From Streptomyces sp. NBC_00306 (GTDB lineage Bacteria > Actinomycetota > Actinomycetes > Streptomycetales > Streptomycetaceae), in contig NZ_CP108032.1 of the NCBI RefSeq assembly GCF_036169555.1, positions 1,860,001 through 1,924,000 of the forward strand: a stretch of DNA of 64,000 nucleotides, in the 5' to 3' direction. The position numbers were made by a program, and so were the translations under genes. The stretch's first letter is position 1, and each line of letters begins with the position of its first letter. Below, one piece after another: positions 24,489 through 33,994 of this stretch. Below the pieces are notes generated by a model, which was given only the letters and a program-made list of their open reading frames with translations, searched no databases and had not been told where the DNA came from.

Positions 24489-27388
24489 GAGGGCCTCCGC
24501 AGGGAGACGAGGTCGGCGAGCTCCCGGTCGGTCAGCTCGGTCAGGGCGGCCTCGCCCGAGCCGAGGACCGCGTCCGCCAGGGCCCGTTTGGCGGCGAGCA
24601 TGTCGGCGATCCTGTCCTCCACGGTGCCTTCCGCGATCAGCCGGTGGACCTGGACCGGCTGGGTCTGGCCGATGCGGTAGGCGCGGTCGGTCGCCTGCTC
24701 CTCGACCGCCGGATTCCACCAGCGGTCGTAGTGGATGACATGGCCGGCGCGCGTCAGGTTCAGTCCGGTGCCGGCCGCCTTGAGCGACAGGATGAACACG
24801 GGTGCGCCGCCGGACTGGAAGCGGTCCACCATGCGCTCGCGCTCCGCGACCGGCGTCCCTCCGTGGAGGAGCTGGGCCGGGATCGCCCGTGCGGCGAGAT
24901 GGTCGGCGAGCAGCCGGGCCATCGCGACGTACTGCGTGAAGACCAGAACCGAGCCGTCCTCGGACAGGATCGTCTCCAACAGCTCGTCCAGCAGGGCGAG
25001 TTTGCCCGAGCGGCCGGCCAGCCGCACGGCGCCCGTGCCCGGCGCACCGCCGCGCCGCACGTGGCCCCCCGGGGTGCCGCGCTGCTCCGTGGGCGCGCGT
25101 TCCTTGAGGAACTGCGCCGGGTGGTTGCAGATCTGCTTGAGGTCGGTGAGGAGCTTCATCACCAGGCCGCGCCGCGCGATGCCCTCGGCGCCCTCGATCG
25201 CGGCCATCGTCTCCCGGACGACAGCTTCGTACAGCGACGCCTGCTCGCGGGTGAGCGCCACGGGATGGTCGGACTCGGTCTTGGGCGGCAGTTCGGGCAC
25301 GATGCCGGGATCGGACTTCTTGCGCCGCAGCAGGAAGGGCCGCACCAGCCGGGAGAGCCGCTCGACGGCCTCCTCGTCCTCGCCGTGCTCGACGATGCGC
25401 GCGTGCCGGGAGCGGAACGCCTTGAGCGGGCCGAGGAGTCCGGGCGTCGTCCAGTCCAGCAGCGCCCACAGCTCCGAGAGGTTGTTCTCCACCGGGGTGC
25501 CGGTCAGCGCGACCCTGGCGGGTGTCGGGATGGTGCGCAGGGCCTTCGCCGTGGCGGAGAAGGGGTTCTTGACGTGCTGGGCCTCGTCGGCGACCACCAT
25601 GCCCCAGGTGTGTCCGGCCAGCTGTTCCGCGCTGGTGCGCATCGTGCCGTACGTCGTGAGGACGAAGCCGCCTCCGGATTCCGGGAGGGTCCGGTCGGCG
25701 CCGTGGAAGCGGCGGACCGGCACACCGGGCGCGAACCGGGCGATCTCCCGCTGCCAGTTGCCGAGGAGCGACGCAGGGCAGACCACGAGCGTCGGGGCGG
25801 AACGCTCGCGCCGCAGATGGAGCGCGATCACCGTGACCGTTTTGCCGAGGCCCATGTCGTCGGCGAGGCAGCCGCCGAGACCGAGCGAGGTCATCAGGTC
25901 CAGCCAGGCCAGACCGCGCAGTTGGTAGTCGCGCAGGGTGGCGGTGAGCCCCTCGGGGTGCGGGACCGGTGCGGCGCCGGCCGTGAGCCGGTCACGCAGG
26001 GCCGCCAGGGCGCCGGTGGGCACCGCCTCCACCGTCTCGCCGTCGACCTCCGCGGTGCCGGTCAGCGCCACGGCCAGCGCATCGACGGGCTGGAGCAGCC
26101 CCAGTTCCCGCTTCCGCGCCTTGCGCACCAGGTCCGGGTCGACCACGACGAACTGGTCCCGCAGCCGCACGACCGGGCGGTGCGACTCCGCCAGCGCGTC
26201 CATCTCCTTCTCGGTCAGCGGATCGCCGTCGAGGGCCAACTGCCAGTTGAACGCGAGCAGTTCCGCACTGTCGAAGAAGGGGGTGCCGTCCGTCGCCGAA
26301 CCCGGCGCGGGCCGTACGACGGCGGCGGCCGACAGGGAGCGCACGAGGTCCCGCGGCCAGTGGACGGCGACACCCGCGGCGGCGAGCCGTGCCGCTCCCG
26401 GCCCCAGCAGGTCGTACAACTCGCTCTCGGTGAGCGGCAGCACATCCGGGACGTCCCGCTCCAGCAGTCCGGCGAGCGGCGGCCAGACCCGGGCGGCACG
26501 GCGCAGCGCGAGCACCGCGTCGATCCGGGCACGGGGGCCGAAGTGCTGGTCGCCGTCGCCCGCCCACAGCCGGGCCGCGTCGATGACGAGTGTCGGGTCG
26601 GCGAGGCTGTGCACCTGTACGAGGGCCGCGCCCGCACTGCGCTCGGCGTCCTCCTCCGCGTCCGCGATGTCGAAGAGTTCGAAGGCCGACAGGTCCAGCC
26701 GCAGGGACACCCGGACCCCGGCGTCCATGCCCGCCGCGGCCTCCGCGGCCCATTCCCGCGCCCCCGGCAGATGCTGGGGCTCCTCGGCCGCGAACGGTGC
26801 GCCGGCCGCGAAGGCCGCGGCCGGGGTACGGGGAAGGGCGTCGGCGACCGCGTCGAAGAAGGCCCGCACCAGGGTCTCCGGTTCGGGCAGATCCAGGGGC
26901 TGCGGGCCGGGCACGGGGACGGCGTGTGCCTCGTACGGCATGGCGGCGGCGATGGCACGCAGCTGGGCGATGTCGTCCGCGTCCAGCGGGCCCGCGCGCC
27001 AGGCGTCGTGATCGGTCGGGGTCAGCCCCGGCAGCAGCCGGCCGCGCGCCACCAGATGCAGGGCGTGCAGCGCGGCCGCGCCCCAGCAGGCGGTGGCGGG
27101 GTGCGCACCGGGACGATGGCGTGCATTCGCCAGCAGCGGTACGGCCTCGGCGACGGACAGCAGCACGGCGGGCACGGTACGCACCGCCACGCTCCCGTCC
27201 GGAAGGTCCGGCCCGTCAGGTCCGGGTCCGGGTCCGGGTCCGGGTCCGACGACGGTGATCTCGGCGGTCGCGTCACGCAGCCGGTCGCCGTCCGGGTCCC
27301 AGAAGGCGACCCGGCCCTCGCGCGGGAGCGCTGCCGGAAGGAACACGGCGGCACAGCCGTGCAGCGCAGGCGTCGTCTCGGACGTCAT
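24485..27388 (-). CDS. SNF2/Rad54-family DEAD/DEAH-box ATPase
   Basis: 967 residues from ATG 27388, placed 6-7 nt after GGAGGTG; an ATG five codons upstream is less well spaced. The N-terminal ~500 residues are a bacterial SNF2-associated (SNF2_assoc-like) region. The catalytic core follows: Walker A-like DDMGLGKT, DEAQ (motif II) in VVADEAQHVKN, LTGTPVEN (motif III), and the C-terminal lobe with LSLKAAGTGLNLTRA and DRAYRIGQTQPVQVHRL (motif VI). Such ATPases translocate on duplex DNA and are implicated in repair or transcription recovery. Residues ~50-58 are a GP repeat encoded by a hexanucleotide repeat (27218-27248). It is coupled to the SWIM gene. Confidence 0.93.
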   Translation of the reverse strand: MTSETTPALHGCAAVFLPAALPREGRVAFWDPDGDRLRDATAEITVVGPGPGPGPGPDGPDLPDGSVAVRTVPAVLLSVAEAVPLLANARHRPGAHPATACWGAAALHALHLVARGRLLPGLTPTDHDAWRAGPLDADDIAQLRAIAAAMPYEAHAVPVPGPQPLDLPEPETLVRAFFDAVADALPRTPAAAFAAGAPFAAEEPQHLPGAREWAAEAAAGMDAGVRVSLRLDLSAFELFDIADAEEDAERSAGAALVQVHSLADPTLVIDAARLWAGDGDQHFGPRARIDAVLALRRAARVWPPLAGLLERDVPDVLPLTESELYDLLGPGAARLAAAGVAVHWPRDLVRSLSAAAVVRPAPGSATDGTPFFDSAELLAFNWQLALDGDPLTEKEMDALAESHRPVVRLRDQFVVVDPDLVRKARKRELGLLQPVDALAVALTGTAEVDGETVEAVPTGALAALRDRLTAGAAPVPHPEGLTATLRDYQLRGLAWLDLMTSLGLGGCLADDMGLGKTVTVIALHLRRERSAPTLVVCPASLLGNWQREIARFAPGVPVRRFHGADRTLPESGGGFVLTTYGTMRTSAEQLAGHTWGMVVADEAQHVKNPFSATAKALRTIPTPARVALTGTPVENNLSELWALLDWTTPGLLGPLKAFRSRHARIVEHGEDEEAVERLSRLVRPFLLRRKKSDPGIVPELPPKTESDHPVALTREQASLYEAVVRETMAAIEGAEGIARRGLVMKLLTDLKQICNHPAQFLKERAPTEQRGTPGGHVRRGGAPGTGAVRLAGRSGKLALLDELLETILSEDGSVLVFTQYVAMARLLADHLAARAIPAQLLHGGTPVAERERMVDRFQSGGAPVFILSLKAAGTGLNLTRAGHVIHYDRWWNPAVEEQATDRAYRIGQTQPVQVHRLIAEGTVEDRIADMLAAKRALADAVLGSGEAALTELTDRELADLVSLRRPS

Positions 27389-27513
27389 CGGGTCACCTCC
27401 CACCCGTCGGTCGTGCGGTGGAGCACTGGATCTACGACCTTACGGGCGGGGTCTGACAATGACTGCCGACGGCGGCGCCGGTCCGCGTTGCCGGACAGGT
27501 CCGGCCGCGGCGA

Positions 27514-28602
27514 TCATGCAGCCGGCGGCAGCGGACGTACGGATGGCGGGCCCTCGGCGTTCCGCGTGACGCCGTCCGGCTCGCGGCCGGCCGCGTCCCC
27601 GGCGGTCGGCTCGGCGGACGAGTCCCTCGGCCCGGGCTCCCGTACCGCCTGGGGTCCGGCCTCCGGAGCGGCAAGGGATTCCGGCTTCGGCTCCTGCACC
27701 GGCTCGTCCACCGTCCCCGGCTCGGACATGGTCTCCGCTGCCGCTGCCGGACTCTCCACCGCCGGTCCCGGCGCTGGTGGAGCCACCGCCTGTTGACCCG
27801 GTTCGGGCTGTGCGGCAGCGCCCGTCTGGGCCACCGGCGCCGGCTGCTGGGCGCGTTCCAGGAAGCGAAGGAGTTCCACCGGGAAGGGCAGCACCAGGGT
27901 GGAGTTCTTCTCCGCGGCGACCGCGACCACGGTCTGGAGCAGCCGCAGTTGCAGCGCCGCCGGCTGCTTCGACATCTCGCCCGCCGCCTCGGCCAGCTTC
28001 TTCGACGCCTGGAGCTCCGCGTCCGCGTTGATCACCCGGGCCCGGCGCTCGCGGTCGGCCTCCGCCTGGCGTGCCATCGACCGCTTCATCGCCTCGGGCA
28101 GCGACACGTCCTTGATCTCCACCCGGTCGATCTGCACACCCCAGCCCATCGCCGGGCTGTCGATCATCAGCTCCAGCCCCTGATTCAGCTTCTCCCGGTT
28201 CGACAGAAGGTCGTCGAGATCGCTCTTGCCGATGATCGAACGCAGCGATGTCTGCGCCATCTGCGAGACCGCGAACCGGTAGTCCTCGACCTGCACCACC
28301 GCGTCGGAAGGATCGATCACCTTGAAGTAGATCACCGCGTCGACCCGGACCGTCACATTGTCCCGGGTGATGCCGTCCTGCGAGGGCACCGGCATGGTCA
28401 CGATCTGCATGTTGACCTTACGGAGCCGGTCCACGCCCGGAATGATCATGGTGAATCCCGGACCGCGCTCGGTTCCACGAAGGCGGCCGAGGCGGAAGAC
28501 CACACCCCGCTCGTACTGCTTGACCACCCGGGCAGCGGCCAGCGTGTACACCACGGCTGCCGACGCGACCGACACGCCCGCAATCACCAGCTCCTCGACC
28601 AT
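27514..28602 (-). CDS. Slipin/stomatin-like SPFH (Band 7) membrane protein
   Basis: 362 residues from ATG 28602 (MVEELVIAGV). A single N-terminal hydrophobic segment (residues ~4-24) anchors it in the membrane. A Band 7/SPFH domain then runs to ~260: KQYERGVVFRLGR, GPGFTMIIPGVDRL, VDAVIYFKV, SLRSIIGKSDLDDLLSNRE, WGVQIDRVEIKDV and the coiled coil MKRSMARQAEADRERRARVI. This is the prokaryotic slipin pattern. The C-terminal ~100 residues are a Pro/Ala/Glu-rich low-complexity tail specific to this lineage. No NfeD partner is adjacent. Slipins organise membrane microdomains; a precise role is unknown. Confidence 0.9.
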   Translation of the reverse strand: MVEELVIAGVSVASAAVVYTLAAARVVKQYERGVVFRLGRLRGTERGPGFTMIIPGVDRLRKVNMQIVTMPVPSQDGITRDNVTVRVDAVIYFKVIDPSDAVVQVEDYRFAVSQMAQTSLRSIIGKSDLDDLLSNREKLNQGLELMIDSPAMGWGVQIDRVEIKDVSLPEAMKRSMARQAEADRERRARVINADAELQASKKLAEAAGEMSKQPAALQLRLLQTVVAVAAEKNSTLVLPFPVELLRFLERAQQPAPVAQTGAAAQPEPGQQAVAPPAPGPAVESPAAAAETMSEPGTVDEPVQEPKPESLAAPEAGPQAVREPGPRDSSAEPTAGDAAGREPDGVTRNAEGPPSVRPLPPAA

Positions 28603-28827
28603 CAGGGCACCCCCTACCGTCCGGGCCGGATGTCCACCTACCACGGTATGCCCGAAATGCTCCGCCGGTCGAGCGTCGGCCTCCTCCGCCGCGCACCGGC
28701 ACACGCCCCGGCACGGCCGCGCGCCGACGCACGCCCCGGAACGCAGGAAGACCGCACCCTCGGCGGGTACGGCCTTTCCTGACTGCGGTGGAGATCTCGG
28801 CCGACGGAGCGCGAACGCCCGGCGCCG

Positions 28828-29277
28828 TCAGATGCGCTTGCGGATCAGCGCGACCAGCTCCGCCGTGTTGTGGCGGCGCGCCCAGGCGATACCGGCGAAG
28901 ACGAAGAACAGGATCACGGGCGTGATCGCGTACTGACCGTCGAACACGGTCACCTGGGTGATGAACGCGCCGATCATCAGGCCCATGAACGCCATGGCGG
29001 ACACCCCGGACAGGATGGGGATGACCAGGGCGATCGCGCCGGCCAGTTCCAGGCCGCCCGTGACGTACATGAACCAGTCGCCGAACCCGATCTTGTCGAA
29101 GGACTCCGCGGCGGAGGAGTGCCCGACGAGCTTGGGGCCCGCGCTCGGGATGGCCATGAAGAGGGCGAGGACGATCTGGAGCGTGAGCGTGGCGATGTTC
29201 GCGCGACGGCTCAGTCGCGTTCCGTTCCCGGTGGTGGCGGCGGTGTTCGTGGTGGTGGCGGCGGTCGTCGCGGACAT
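28828..29277 (-). CDS. DoxX family membrane protein
   Basis: 149 residues from ATG 29277 with GGAGGA 9 nt upstream. After a Thr/Ala-rich N-terminus (~1-25) there are four hydrophobic helices in the DoxX pattern, including LTLQIVLALFMAIPSAGPKLVG and GGLELAGAIALVIPILSG. DoxX-like proteins act in membrane redox homeostasis in some actinobacteria (with SodA and a rhodanese in mycobacteria); here no such partner is adjacent and function is only family-level. Confidence 0.85.
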   Translation of the reverse strand: MSATTAATTTNTAATTGNGTRLSRRANIATLTLQIVLALFMAIPSAGPKLVGHSSAAESFDKIGFGDWFMYVTGGLELAGAIALVIPILSGVSAMAFMGLMIGAFITQVTVFDGQYAITPVILFFVFAGIAWARRHNTAELVALIRKRI

Positions 29278-29414
29278 GATGGTCTCCTCCGGTACAGGCT
29301 CTGCGGTGCTTTCGGGAGGTAGACCGGGCAGGCCCCGCGAACTCATCGCTCGCGGGCCCCTCTTTCCAGATCTGTTCGGACTTCTTCAACTCACCGCCGG
29401 AACACGCCCCTTGC

Positions 29415-30329
29415 TCACAGCTCGAACCAGCCGTGCCCGCCGTACCAGTGGCGGCCCGCCCGCAGATGATCGCCGATCGCGCGCTCCAGCGTGGTGCGCC
29501 GGGGCAGACCGGCGGCCGGCAGGTCGGGATCGCCGAACACGAAACCGACCGGTCCGCTGTCGTCGGCCTCCTTCTCCTCGTACGCCGTCCGGAAGCGGCC
29601 CTGGAAGCGCCGGATGTGCGAGTCCTGCGGCAGACAGCCGGCGAGCTGCGGATCGAGCAGCCATGAGTGGCAGTCGGCGACCCGGTACGTCTCCTCGGGG
29701 AAGTGCCGCGGGAAGAAGTCCCTGGCGAGAGCGAGCGAGCGGTCGCAGGCCGCGGGCGTGAGCGGCCCGAGGAAGTCGGGGATGTGCAGGCCGAGAACCG
29801 GGTCGCCGGGTCCGAGGGGCAGTCCGGCCGCACGCACCGCCTCACCGGTACGCCGGCCGAGCCGGCTGCGTTCGAACTGCAGCCGCCCCAACTGGTAGAG
29901 CTCACCGCGGAAGTGCAGCCCGAGCCAGCCCGGTATCGGCAGCCCCCCGATGCCGTGCCTCCTGCGGTGGATGGCCATCTGGCGGCCGAGGTCGGCGAGG
30001 GTGTGCCGGGAGACGGCCTCCGGGACGGAGCGAGCGCGGTGGTAGGCCCGGGTGTACGGCAGGGTCGCGACGAACACATAGACGGGGAAGCAGCGGCCGA
30101 GCGGGCCGGAATCCTCGGGCCGTGGCAGTTCCCCGCCACCGTCGACCCTCCCCATGCCGTCGACCATGTCCCGGACACCCGCCTCCAGCATCCGCCGCAG
30201 ACCGGGGTCGCTCGTCATACGGCCGCGCAGGGCGAGGAGTTCGTTGATGTCCTCGTGCGGGACGGCCAGGTCCAGCAGTTCGCCCGCCAGCTCCTCCGCC
30301 GCCGGCAGTTCCACCAGGACGCCTGTCAC
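29415..30329 (-). CDS. Acyltransferase-domain (GNAT-like) protein, function unknown
   Basis: 304 residues from GTG 30329, preceded by AGGAG. Streptomyces homologues are annotated as acyltransferase domain-containing proteins. The N-terminus (LAVPHEDINELLALRGRM) is helical; the centre has conserved ADLGRQMAIHRRRHG, GELYQLGRLQFERSRLG, GPGDPVLGLHIPDFLGPL and ARDFFPRHFPEE blocks; and the protein ends with RHWYGGHGWFEL. No transmembrane segment or signal peptide is seen. The catalytic mechanism and substrate are not apparent. An array of 18-bp repeats lies 57-110 bp upstream. Confidence 0.7.
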   Translation of the reverse strand: MTGVLVELPAAEELAGELLDLAVPHEDINELLALRGRMTSDPGLRRMLEAGVRDMVDGMGRVDGGGELPRPEDSGPLGRCFPVYVFVATLPYTRAYHRARSVPEAVSRHTLADLGRQMAIHRRRHGIGGLPIPGWLGLHFRGELYQLGRLQFERSRLGRRTGEAVRAAGLPLGPGDPVLGLHIPDFLGPLTPAACDRSLALARDFFPRHFPEETYRVADCHSWLLDPQLAGCLPQDSHIRRFQGRFRTAYEEKEADDSGPVGFVFGDPDLPAAGLPRRTTLERAIGDHLRAGRHWYGGHGWFEL

Positions 30330-30385
30330 CGGCGACTCCTCCCCCTCGGGTCGGTCGTGCGCACGGGCCCGGGCGACCCCGGATC

Positions 30386-30439
30386 CGTACGTCTCGGGAC
30401 CTCCGTACGTCTCGGAATGTCTGTACGTCTCGCGACGTC
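30386..30439. repeat. 18-bp tandem repeat with GTACGTCTCG core
   Basis: GTACGTCTCG occurs at 30387, 30405 and 30423, exactly 18 bp apart, followed by a degenerate fourth half-copy. It lies between the start of the leftward acyltransferase-like gene (30329) and the rightward DUF6343 gene (30560). It may be an array of binding sites on one DNA face or simple slippage. Confidence 0.85.
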
Positions 30440-30559
30440 CGCGTCTCTCCCGCAGGTGCCTCTCAGAAGGTCCGTATGTCCCAGGATGCGGGCAGCCGGA
30501 CGGCCCTCGCCGGCGCATCCGGCAGATCGCCGTGGGTGCATGCTGGAAGGGGAGAGGGG

Positions 30560-30823
30560 ATGGCCATGCGTACCGGGAGTGAACCGAGGACTGCGCGCAG
30601 TCCCCTGCGGATGCGGTTCTGGCTGAGTGTGTGGGGCCTGCTCTGGACGGCCGGCGGGACGGTCGCCTTCGCTCTCGCCTCCCGCCCCGGCTGGGCGGCG
30701 GCGTGCGGAGCGCTGCTGGTGATCGTGCTGGTGGATCTGGTCCTGGTCGTCCGCCACATCCGTCAGGGTCCGCACTACCAGCCGGGCCGGGACGTCCCCC
30801 CGTACGAACCGGACCGCGGCTGA
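30560..30823 (+). CDS. Small DUF6343-like membrane protein
   Basis: 87 residues from ATG 30560 behind GGAGAGGGG. Two hydrophobic helices (LSVWGLLWTAGGTVAFAL and ALLVIVLVDLVLVV) are followed by the conserved RHIRQGPHYQPGRDVPPYEP tail that I associate with DUF6343. The function is unknown. It is divergent from the acyltransferase-like gene. Confidence 0.8.
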   Translation: MAMRTGSEPRTARSPLRMRFWLSVWGLLWTAGGTVAFALASRPGWAAACGALLVIVLVDLVLVVRHIRQGPHYQPGRDVPPYEPDRG

Positions 30824-30849
30824 CCGCCGCGGAGTCGACGGGCTGACGG

Positions 30850-31218
30850 TCACGCGTCCGCGTCGAAGCGGGCCGCCCTCAGATACTCCGGCTTCGGGTC
30901 CAGCGCCGCGGCCAGGCGGAAGTGGCGCATGGCCTGCTCGGGCCGGCCGGCCCGCTCGAAGGTGCGGGCCAGGGCGAAGTGGGCGAAGGCGTTGTCCGGC
31001 TCGCGCTCCAGGACCAGCTCGAACTCGAGCTCGGCAGGGCGCAGTTGGGCGGAGGCGAAGAAGGCTCGGGCACGCAGCAGGCGGGCCGATGTGTTCTCGG
31101 GGTGGGCTGCGATCACCGAGTCCAGCAGCTTCAGGGCTCCGCGCGGATCCCTGGCGGCGAGCAACTGCTCAGCCGCCCGGTAGTCGATGACGTGCGTCTC
31201 CGGGTTGCTTTCGGGCAC
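30850..31218 (-). CDS. Tetratricopeptide repeat protein
   Basis: 122 residues from GTG 31218. Nearly the whole protein is TPR: EQLLAARDPRGALKLLDSVIAAHPENTSARLLRARAF and ELVLEREPDNAFAHFALARTFERAGRPEQAMRHFRLAAALDP units are recognised by the W/L-G-Y-A-F-A-P spacing (landmarks at ~15-48, 50-82 and 84-116). TPRs mediate protein contacts; no catalytic domain is present. The ORF end and the DUF6343 stop are 26 bp apart, converging. Confidence 0.88.
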   Translation of the reverse strand: MPESNPETHVIDYRAAEQLLAARDPRGALKLLDSVIAAHPENTSARLLRARAFFASAQLRPAELEFELVLEREPDNAFAHFALARTFERAGRPEQAMRHFRLAAALDPKPEYLRAARFDADA

Positions 31219-31334
31219 GGTGGCATCCTTCCCCTCGCTGCACGGTTCCAACACGGGACCCGGCAGCGGTATTCCGATCGGATGCCCGGGAGGCGGCGCG
31301 CTGCGGGCTGCGACGGCCGTGATGGCCGCAACCG

Positions 31335-31706
31335 TCAGAGACCGGAGACCGCGAGCACCAGCCCGATCACCACGAGCAACAGGCCCGCGATCACGAAGCC
31401 TCTGTCGACACCCGTCCGCCGATGTCCGTCGACCACCACGTCGCGCGGATCACGGGCGTCGTAGGAGACTCCGACGGAGGTCCCCACGGTCAGTTCGGCC
31501 ACGGGCGAGACGATCTCCATCACCCGGCCGTCCTGGGTCTCGAACTCCAGGAGGGGCCGTTCCGCACCCTGGGGCGGCTGCTTCACGAGCGCCATGACGA
31601 GGCGGCCGTCGGCGGTGATCCGGCGGGTCTGCCGCAGGCCGTGTCCCCCGGCGAGGGCGGCAACCAGCCCGCCCAGCACGGTGACCGTGGCGAAAACGAT
31701 GTGCAC
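31335..31706 (-). CDS. DUF3592-type membrane protein
   Basis: 123 residues from GTG 31706 (preceded by GAGG); an in-frame ATG at 31736 is possible. One helix lies at each end (HIVFATVTVLGGLVAALAGG and FVIAGLLLVVIGLVLAVSGL) with an extracytoplasmic beta-rich domain between them (LLEFETQDGRVMEIVSP, VGVSYDARDPRDVVVD). This arrangement is typical of DUF3592. Function is unknown. Confidence 0.8.
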   Translation of the reverse strand: MHIVFATVTVLGGLVAALAGGHGLRQTRRITADGRLVMALVKQPPQGAERPLLEFETQDGRVMEIVSPVAELTVGTSVGVSYDARDPRDVVVDGHRRTGVDRGFVIAGLLLVVIGLVLAVSGL

Positions 31707-31838
31707 CGCCTCGATGCTACTGGGGGCGCCGCACATCCGGTGCGGCCTTGACGCATGCCTGACGGGTGCGGGCGCGCGGGCCCGTCAGGGCCGCCCTGGC
31801 GGAGCGCAGCGGGTGAAGGACTCCCCGGCTGCCGGCGC

Positions 31839-32447
31839 CTAGGGAGCCTCCGCCGCGGCCCGGCGGGTCAGTTCCGTCCAGACGTCTCGGACCTGCGGTT
31901 CCAGATCCTCCAGCGGCCCGTCGTTGTCGACGACCAGATCCGCGATGGCGCGCCGCTGCTCACGGGTCGCCTGAGCCGACATCCGCGCCCGCGCCTCGGA
32001 CTCGGCCATCCCGCGCAGCCTGACCAGCCGGTCCAGCTGCGTCTCGGGTGCCGCGTCCACGACGATCACCAGGTCGTAGAGCGGGGCGAGTTCGTTCTCG
32101 GTGAGCAGCGGTACGTCGTGGATGACCACCGCGTCGGCTCCAGCCGCCTTCTCGAGCTCCTGGGAGCGCGCTCCGACCAGGGGGTGCACGATCGCGTTGA
32201 GCGTCGCCAGCCGCTCGGGGTCGGCGAAGACGATGGACCCGAGCGCGGGCCGGTCCAGTGTTCCGTCGGCGGTCAGGATCCCGGGGCCGAACGCCTCCAC
32301 GACGGCTGCCAGCCCGGGCGTGCCGGGTTCGACGACCTCGCGGGCGATCTTGTCGGCGTCGATGAGGACCGCGCCGTACGAGGCGAGGAGACGGGAGACT
32401 TCGCTCTTGCCGGCGCCGATTCCGCCGGTCAGGCCCACCTTCAGCAT
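31839..32447 (-). CDS. coaE: Dephospho-CoA kinase
   Basis: 202 residues, ATG 32447. Catalyses the last step of coenzyme A synthesis, ATP-dependent phosphorylation of dephospho-CoA. The P-loop GGIGAGKS is at 8-15, [12 protein letters not shown] (Asp for substrate) near 28-39, HPLVGARS near 88, and the adenine-binding ATREQRR segment near 160. Length and motifs are normal for bacterial CoaE; the DUF4442/GrpB extension of mycobacterial CoaE is absent. It is followed on the same strand by no close gene and lies upstream of rpsA in the order typical of Streptomyces. Confidence 0.97.
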   Translation of the reverse strand: MLKVGLTGGIGAGKSEVSRLLASYGAVLIDADKIAREVVEPGTPGLAAVVEAFGPGILTADGTLDRPALGSIVFADPERLATLNAIVHPLVGARSQELEKAAGADAVVIHDVPLLTENELAPLYDLVIVVDAAPETQLDRLVRLRGMAESEARARMSAQATREQRRAIADLVVDNDGPLEDLEPQVRDVWTELTRRAAAEAP

Positions 32448-32563
32448 GAGCCGCAGCTTAGACCCCGCCTCCTGCGCACCACGTCGGCCCCTCTGCCCTC
32501 GGGCTGCGCCTCGTCCGCGCCGCCCGGGCGCCCGTGCGCCTCCCCACGACTCCCCACGCCTCT

Positions 32564-33502
32564 CTAGGCGTCGCCCTCCCGCTCGGCGAGGAAGCGCTCG
32601 AATTCGAGGCCGATCTCGTCCGCGGACGGCAGATCCACCGCCTCCGCGACCAGGCTGCCCCGCGTCTCCGCGCCCGCCATCGCGTCGAACTGGTGCTCAA
32701 GCCCCTGGACCAGGGTGACCAGTTCCTCGTCGCCCTCGCCGATCTGGCGCTCGATCTCGTTCTGCGTGCGGTGGGCCTCGGTGCGCAGCGTGTGCGCGAT
32801 GCCGGGCAGCACCAGACCGGTGGCGGCCGTGATCGCTTCCAGCGCGGTGAGCGCGGCATCCGGATAGGACGAGCGCGCCACGTAGTGCGGGACGTGTGCG
32901 GCGACGCCGAGGACGTCGTGGCCTGCTTCCATCAGTCGGTACTCGACCAGCGCCTCCGCGCTGCCCGGGACCTGCGCCTCGTCGAAGGGGCTGCGATGGC
33001 CCGGCATGAGGTCCGTGCGGTTGCCGTGCGGGGTCAGCCCCACGGGACGGGTGTGCGGGACGCCCATCGGGATGCCGTGGAAGTTGACCGCGAGACGCAC
33101 GCCGAGGCGCTCGACGATCTGCTCGACGGCCGCGGCGAAGCGTTCCCATTCGACGTCGGGCTCGGGGCCCGACAGCAGGAGGAAGGGTGCGCCGGTGGCG
33201 TCCTGGACGAGGCGCACCTCGATGCTGGGCGTCTCGTAGCCGGACCAGCGGTCGCGCTTGAACGTCAGCAGCGGGCGCCGGGCCCGGTAGTCCACCAGCC
33301 TGTCGTGGTCGAACCGCGCCACCACCTGGTGGGGCAGCGTTTCGAGCAGCGTCTCGACGATCTGGTCGCCGGTCTCACCCGCGTCGATGTATCCGTCGAA
33401 GTGGTACAGCATGACCAGGCCTGCGGACTCCTGCGCGAGCGCCATGTCGACGACCGCGAGGCCCTTCGGCTCCCATTCGTACAAACCCTGCGGATCAACC
33501 AC
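32564..33502 (-). CDS. PAC2 family protein (proteasome assembly chaperone-like)
   Basis: 312 residues, GTG/ATG start at 33502. The PAC2 fold is recognised by the N-terminal [19 protein letters not shown], then [30 protein letters not shown], and [23 protein letters not shown]. Actinobacterial PAC2 proteins resemble eukaryotic proteasome assembly chaperones and occur in organisms with a 20S proteasome. A direct role has not been established in Streptomyces. A C-terminal acidic helix ([17 protein letters not shown]) resembles the ends of proteins linked to Pup-type turnover only loosely. Confidence 0.9.
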   Translation of the reverse strand: MVDPQGLYEWEPKGLAVVDMALAQESAGLVMLYHFDGYIDAGETGDQIVETLLETLPHQVVARFDHDRLVDYRARRPLLTFKRDRWSGYETPSIEVRLVQDATGAPFLLLSGPEPDVEWERFAAAVEQIVERLGVRLAVNFHGIPMGVPHTRPVGLTPHGNRTDLMPGHRSPFDEAQVPGSAEALVEYRLMEAGHDVLGVAAHVPHYVARSSYPDAALTALEAITAATGLVLPGIAHTLRTEAHRTQNEIERQIGEGDEELVTLVQGLEHQFDAMAGAETRGSLVAEAVDLPSADEIGLEFERFLAEREGDA

Positions 33503-33656
33503 GATTACCGCTCCTCCTCGTGTTCTCCTTCAAGAACACGGTGTGACTCTCGGGCATTCCCCGGGCACGGAACGAACACCGCCGGAGCGGGCACCAGTTC
33601 GGGCCATCTCATGATCGCTCCAGGTCCGGACCTTGACATGCCCCCGCCCCCTCCCG

Positions 33657-33923
33657 ACCGTCACCGAGCGCAATCAGGTCCTCGTCCAGAACAACACCGG
33701 CAAGAACACGACCAACAACGGCTTCGAGACCCACACCCAGCAGACCGGCCGGGGCTGCGGCACCGTCTTTCGCGGCAACCGGTCCGATCTGCGCGGGGCC
33801 ACCGGCGACAAGCAGCTCGCCGTCAACGTCACCAAGGACACCGCCGACTGCCGGACCACGGTGTACGCGGACAACACCGTCACCGGGGGAAAGGGGCTGA
33901 CGAACATCCCCGTCACCCCCTGA
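33657..33923 (+). pseudogene. C-terminal remnant of a right-handed beta-helix secreted protein
   Basis: An 88-codon open stretch reads as Asn/Thr-rich beta-helix rungs (ERNQVLVQNNTGKNTTNNGF, GCGTVFRGN, TTVYADNTVTGG). The paired cysteines and rung pattern match the ends of secreted parallel beta-helix repeat proteins of Streptomyces. No signal peptide, no upstream rungs and no clear RBS are present; the formal ATG at 33633 begins a proline-rich non-homologous stretch. I interpret it as the decayed 3' end of a larger gene. A genuine small protein is the alternative. Confidence 0.55.
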
Positions 33924-33994
33924 GACGGCCGCCTCCCGCCCCCTGGTACGGCCGGCTCCCGACCCCCTGAGACAGCCGGCCCCCCACACAACGA

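Noticed and set aside
24644..27796. Rightward 1050-codon frame across the SNF2 gene
   Set aside because: Composition is Arg/Gly/Asp-rich antisense of a clear SNF2 ATPase.
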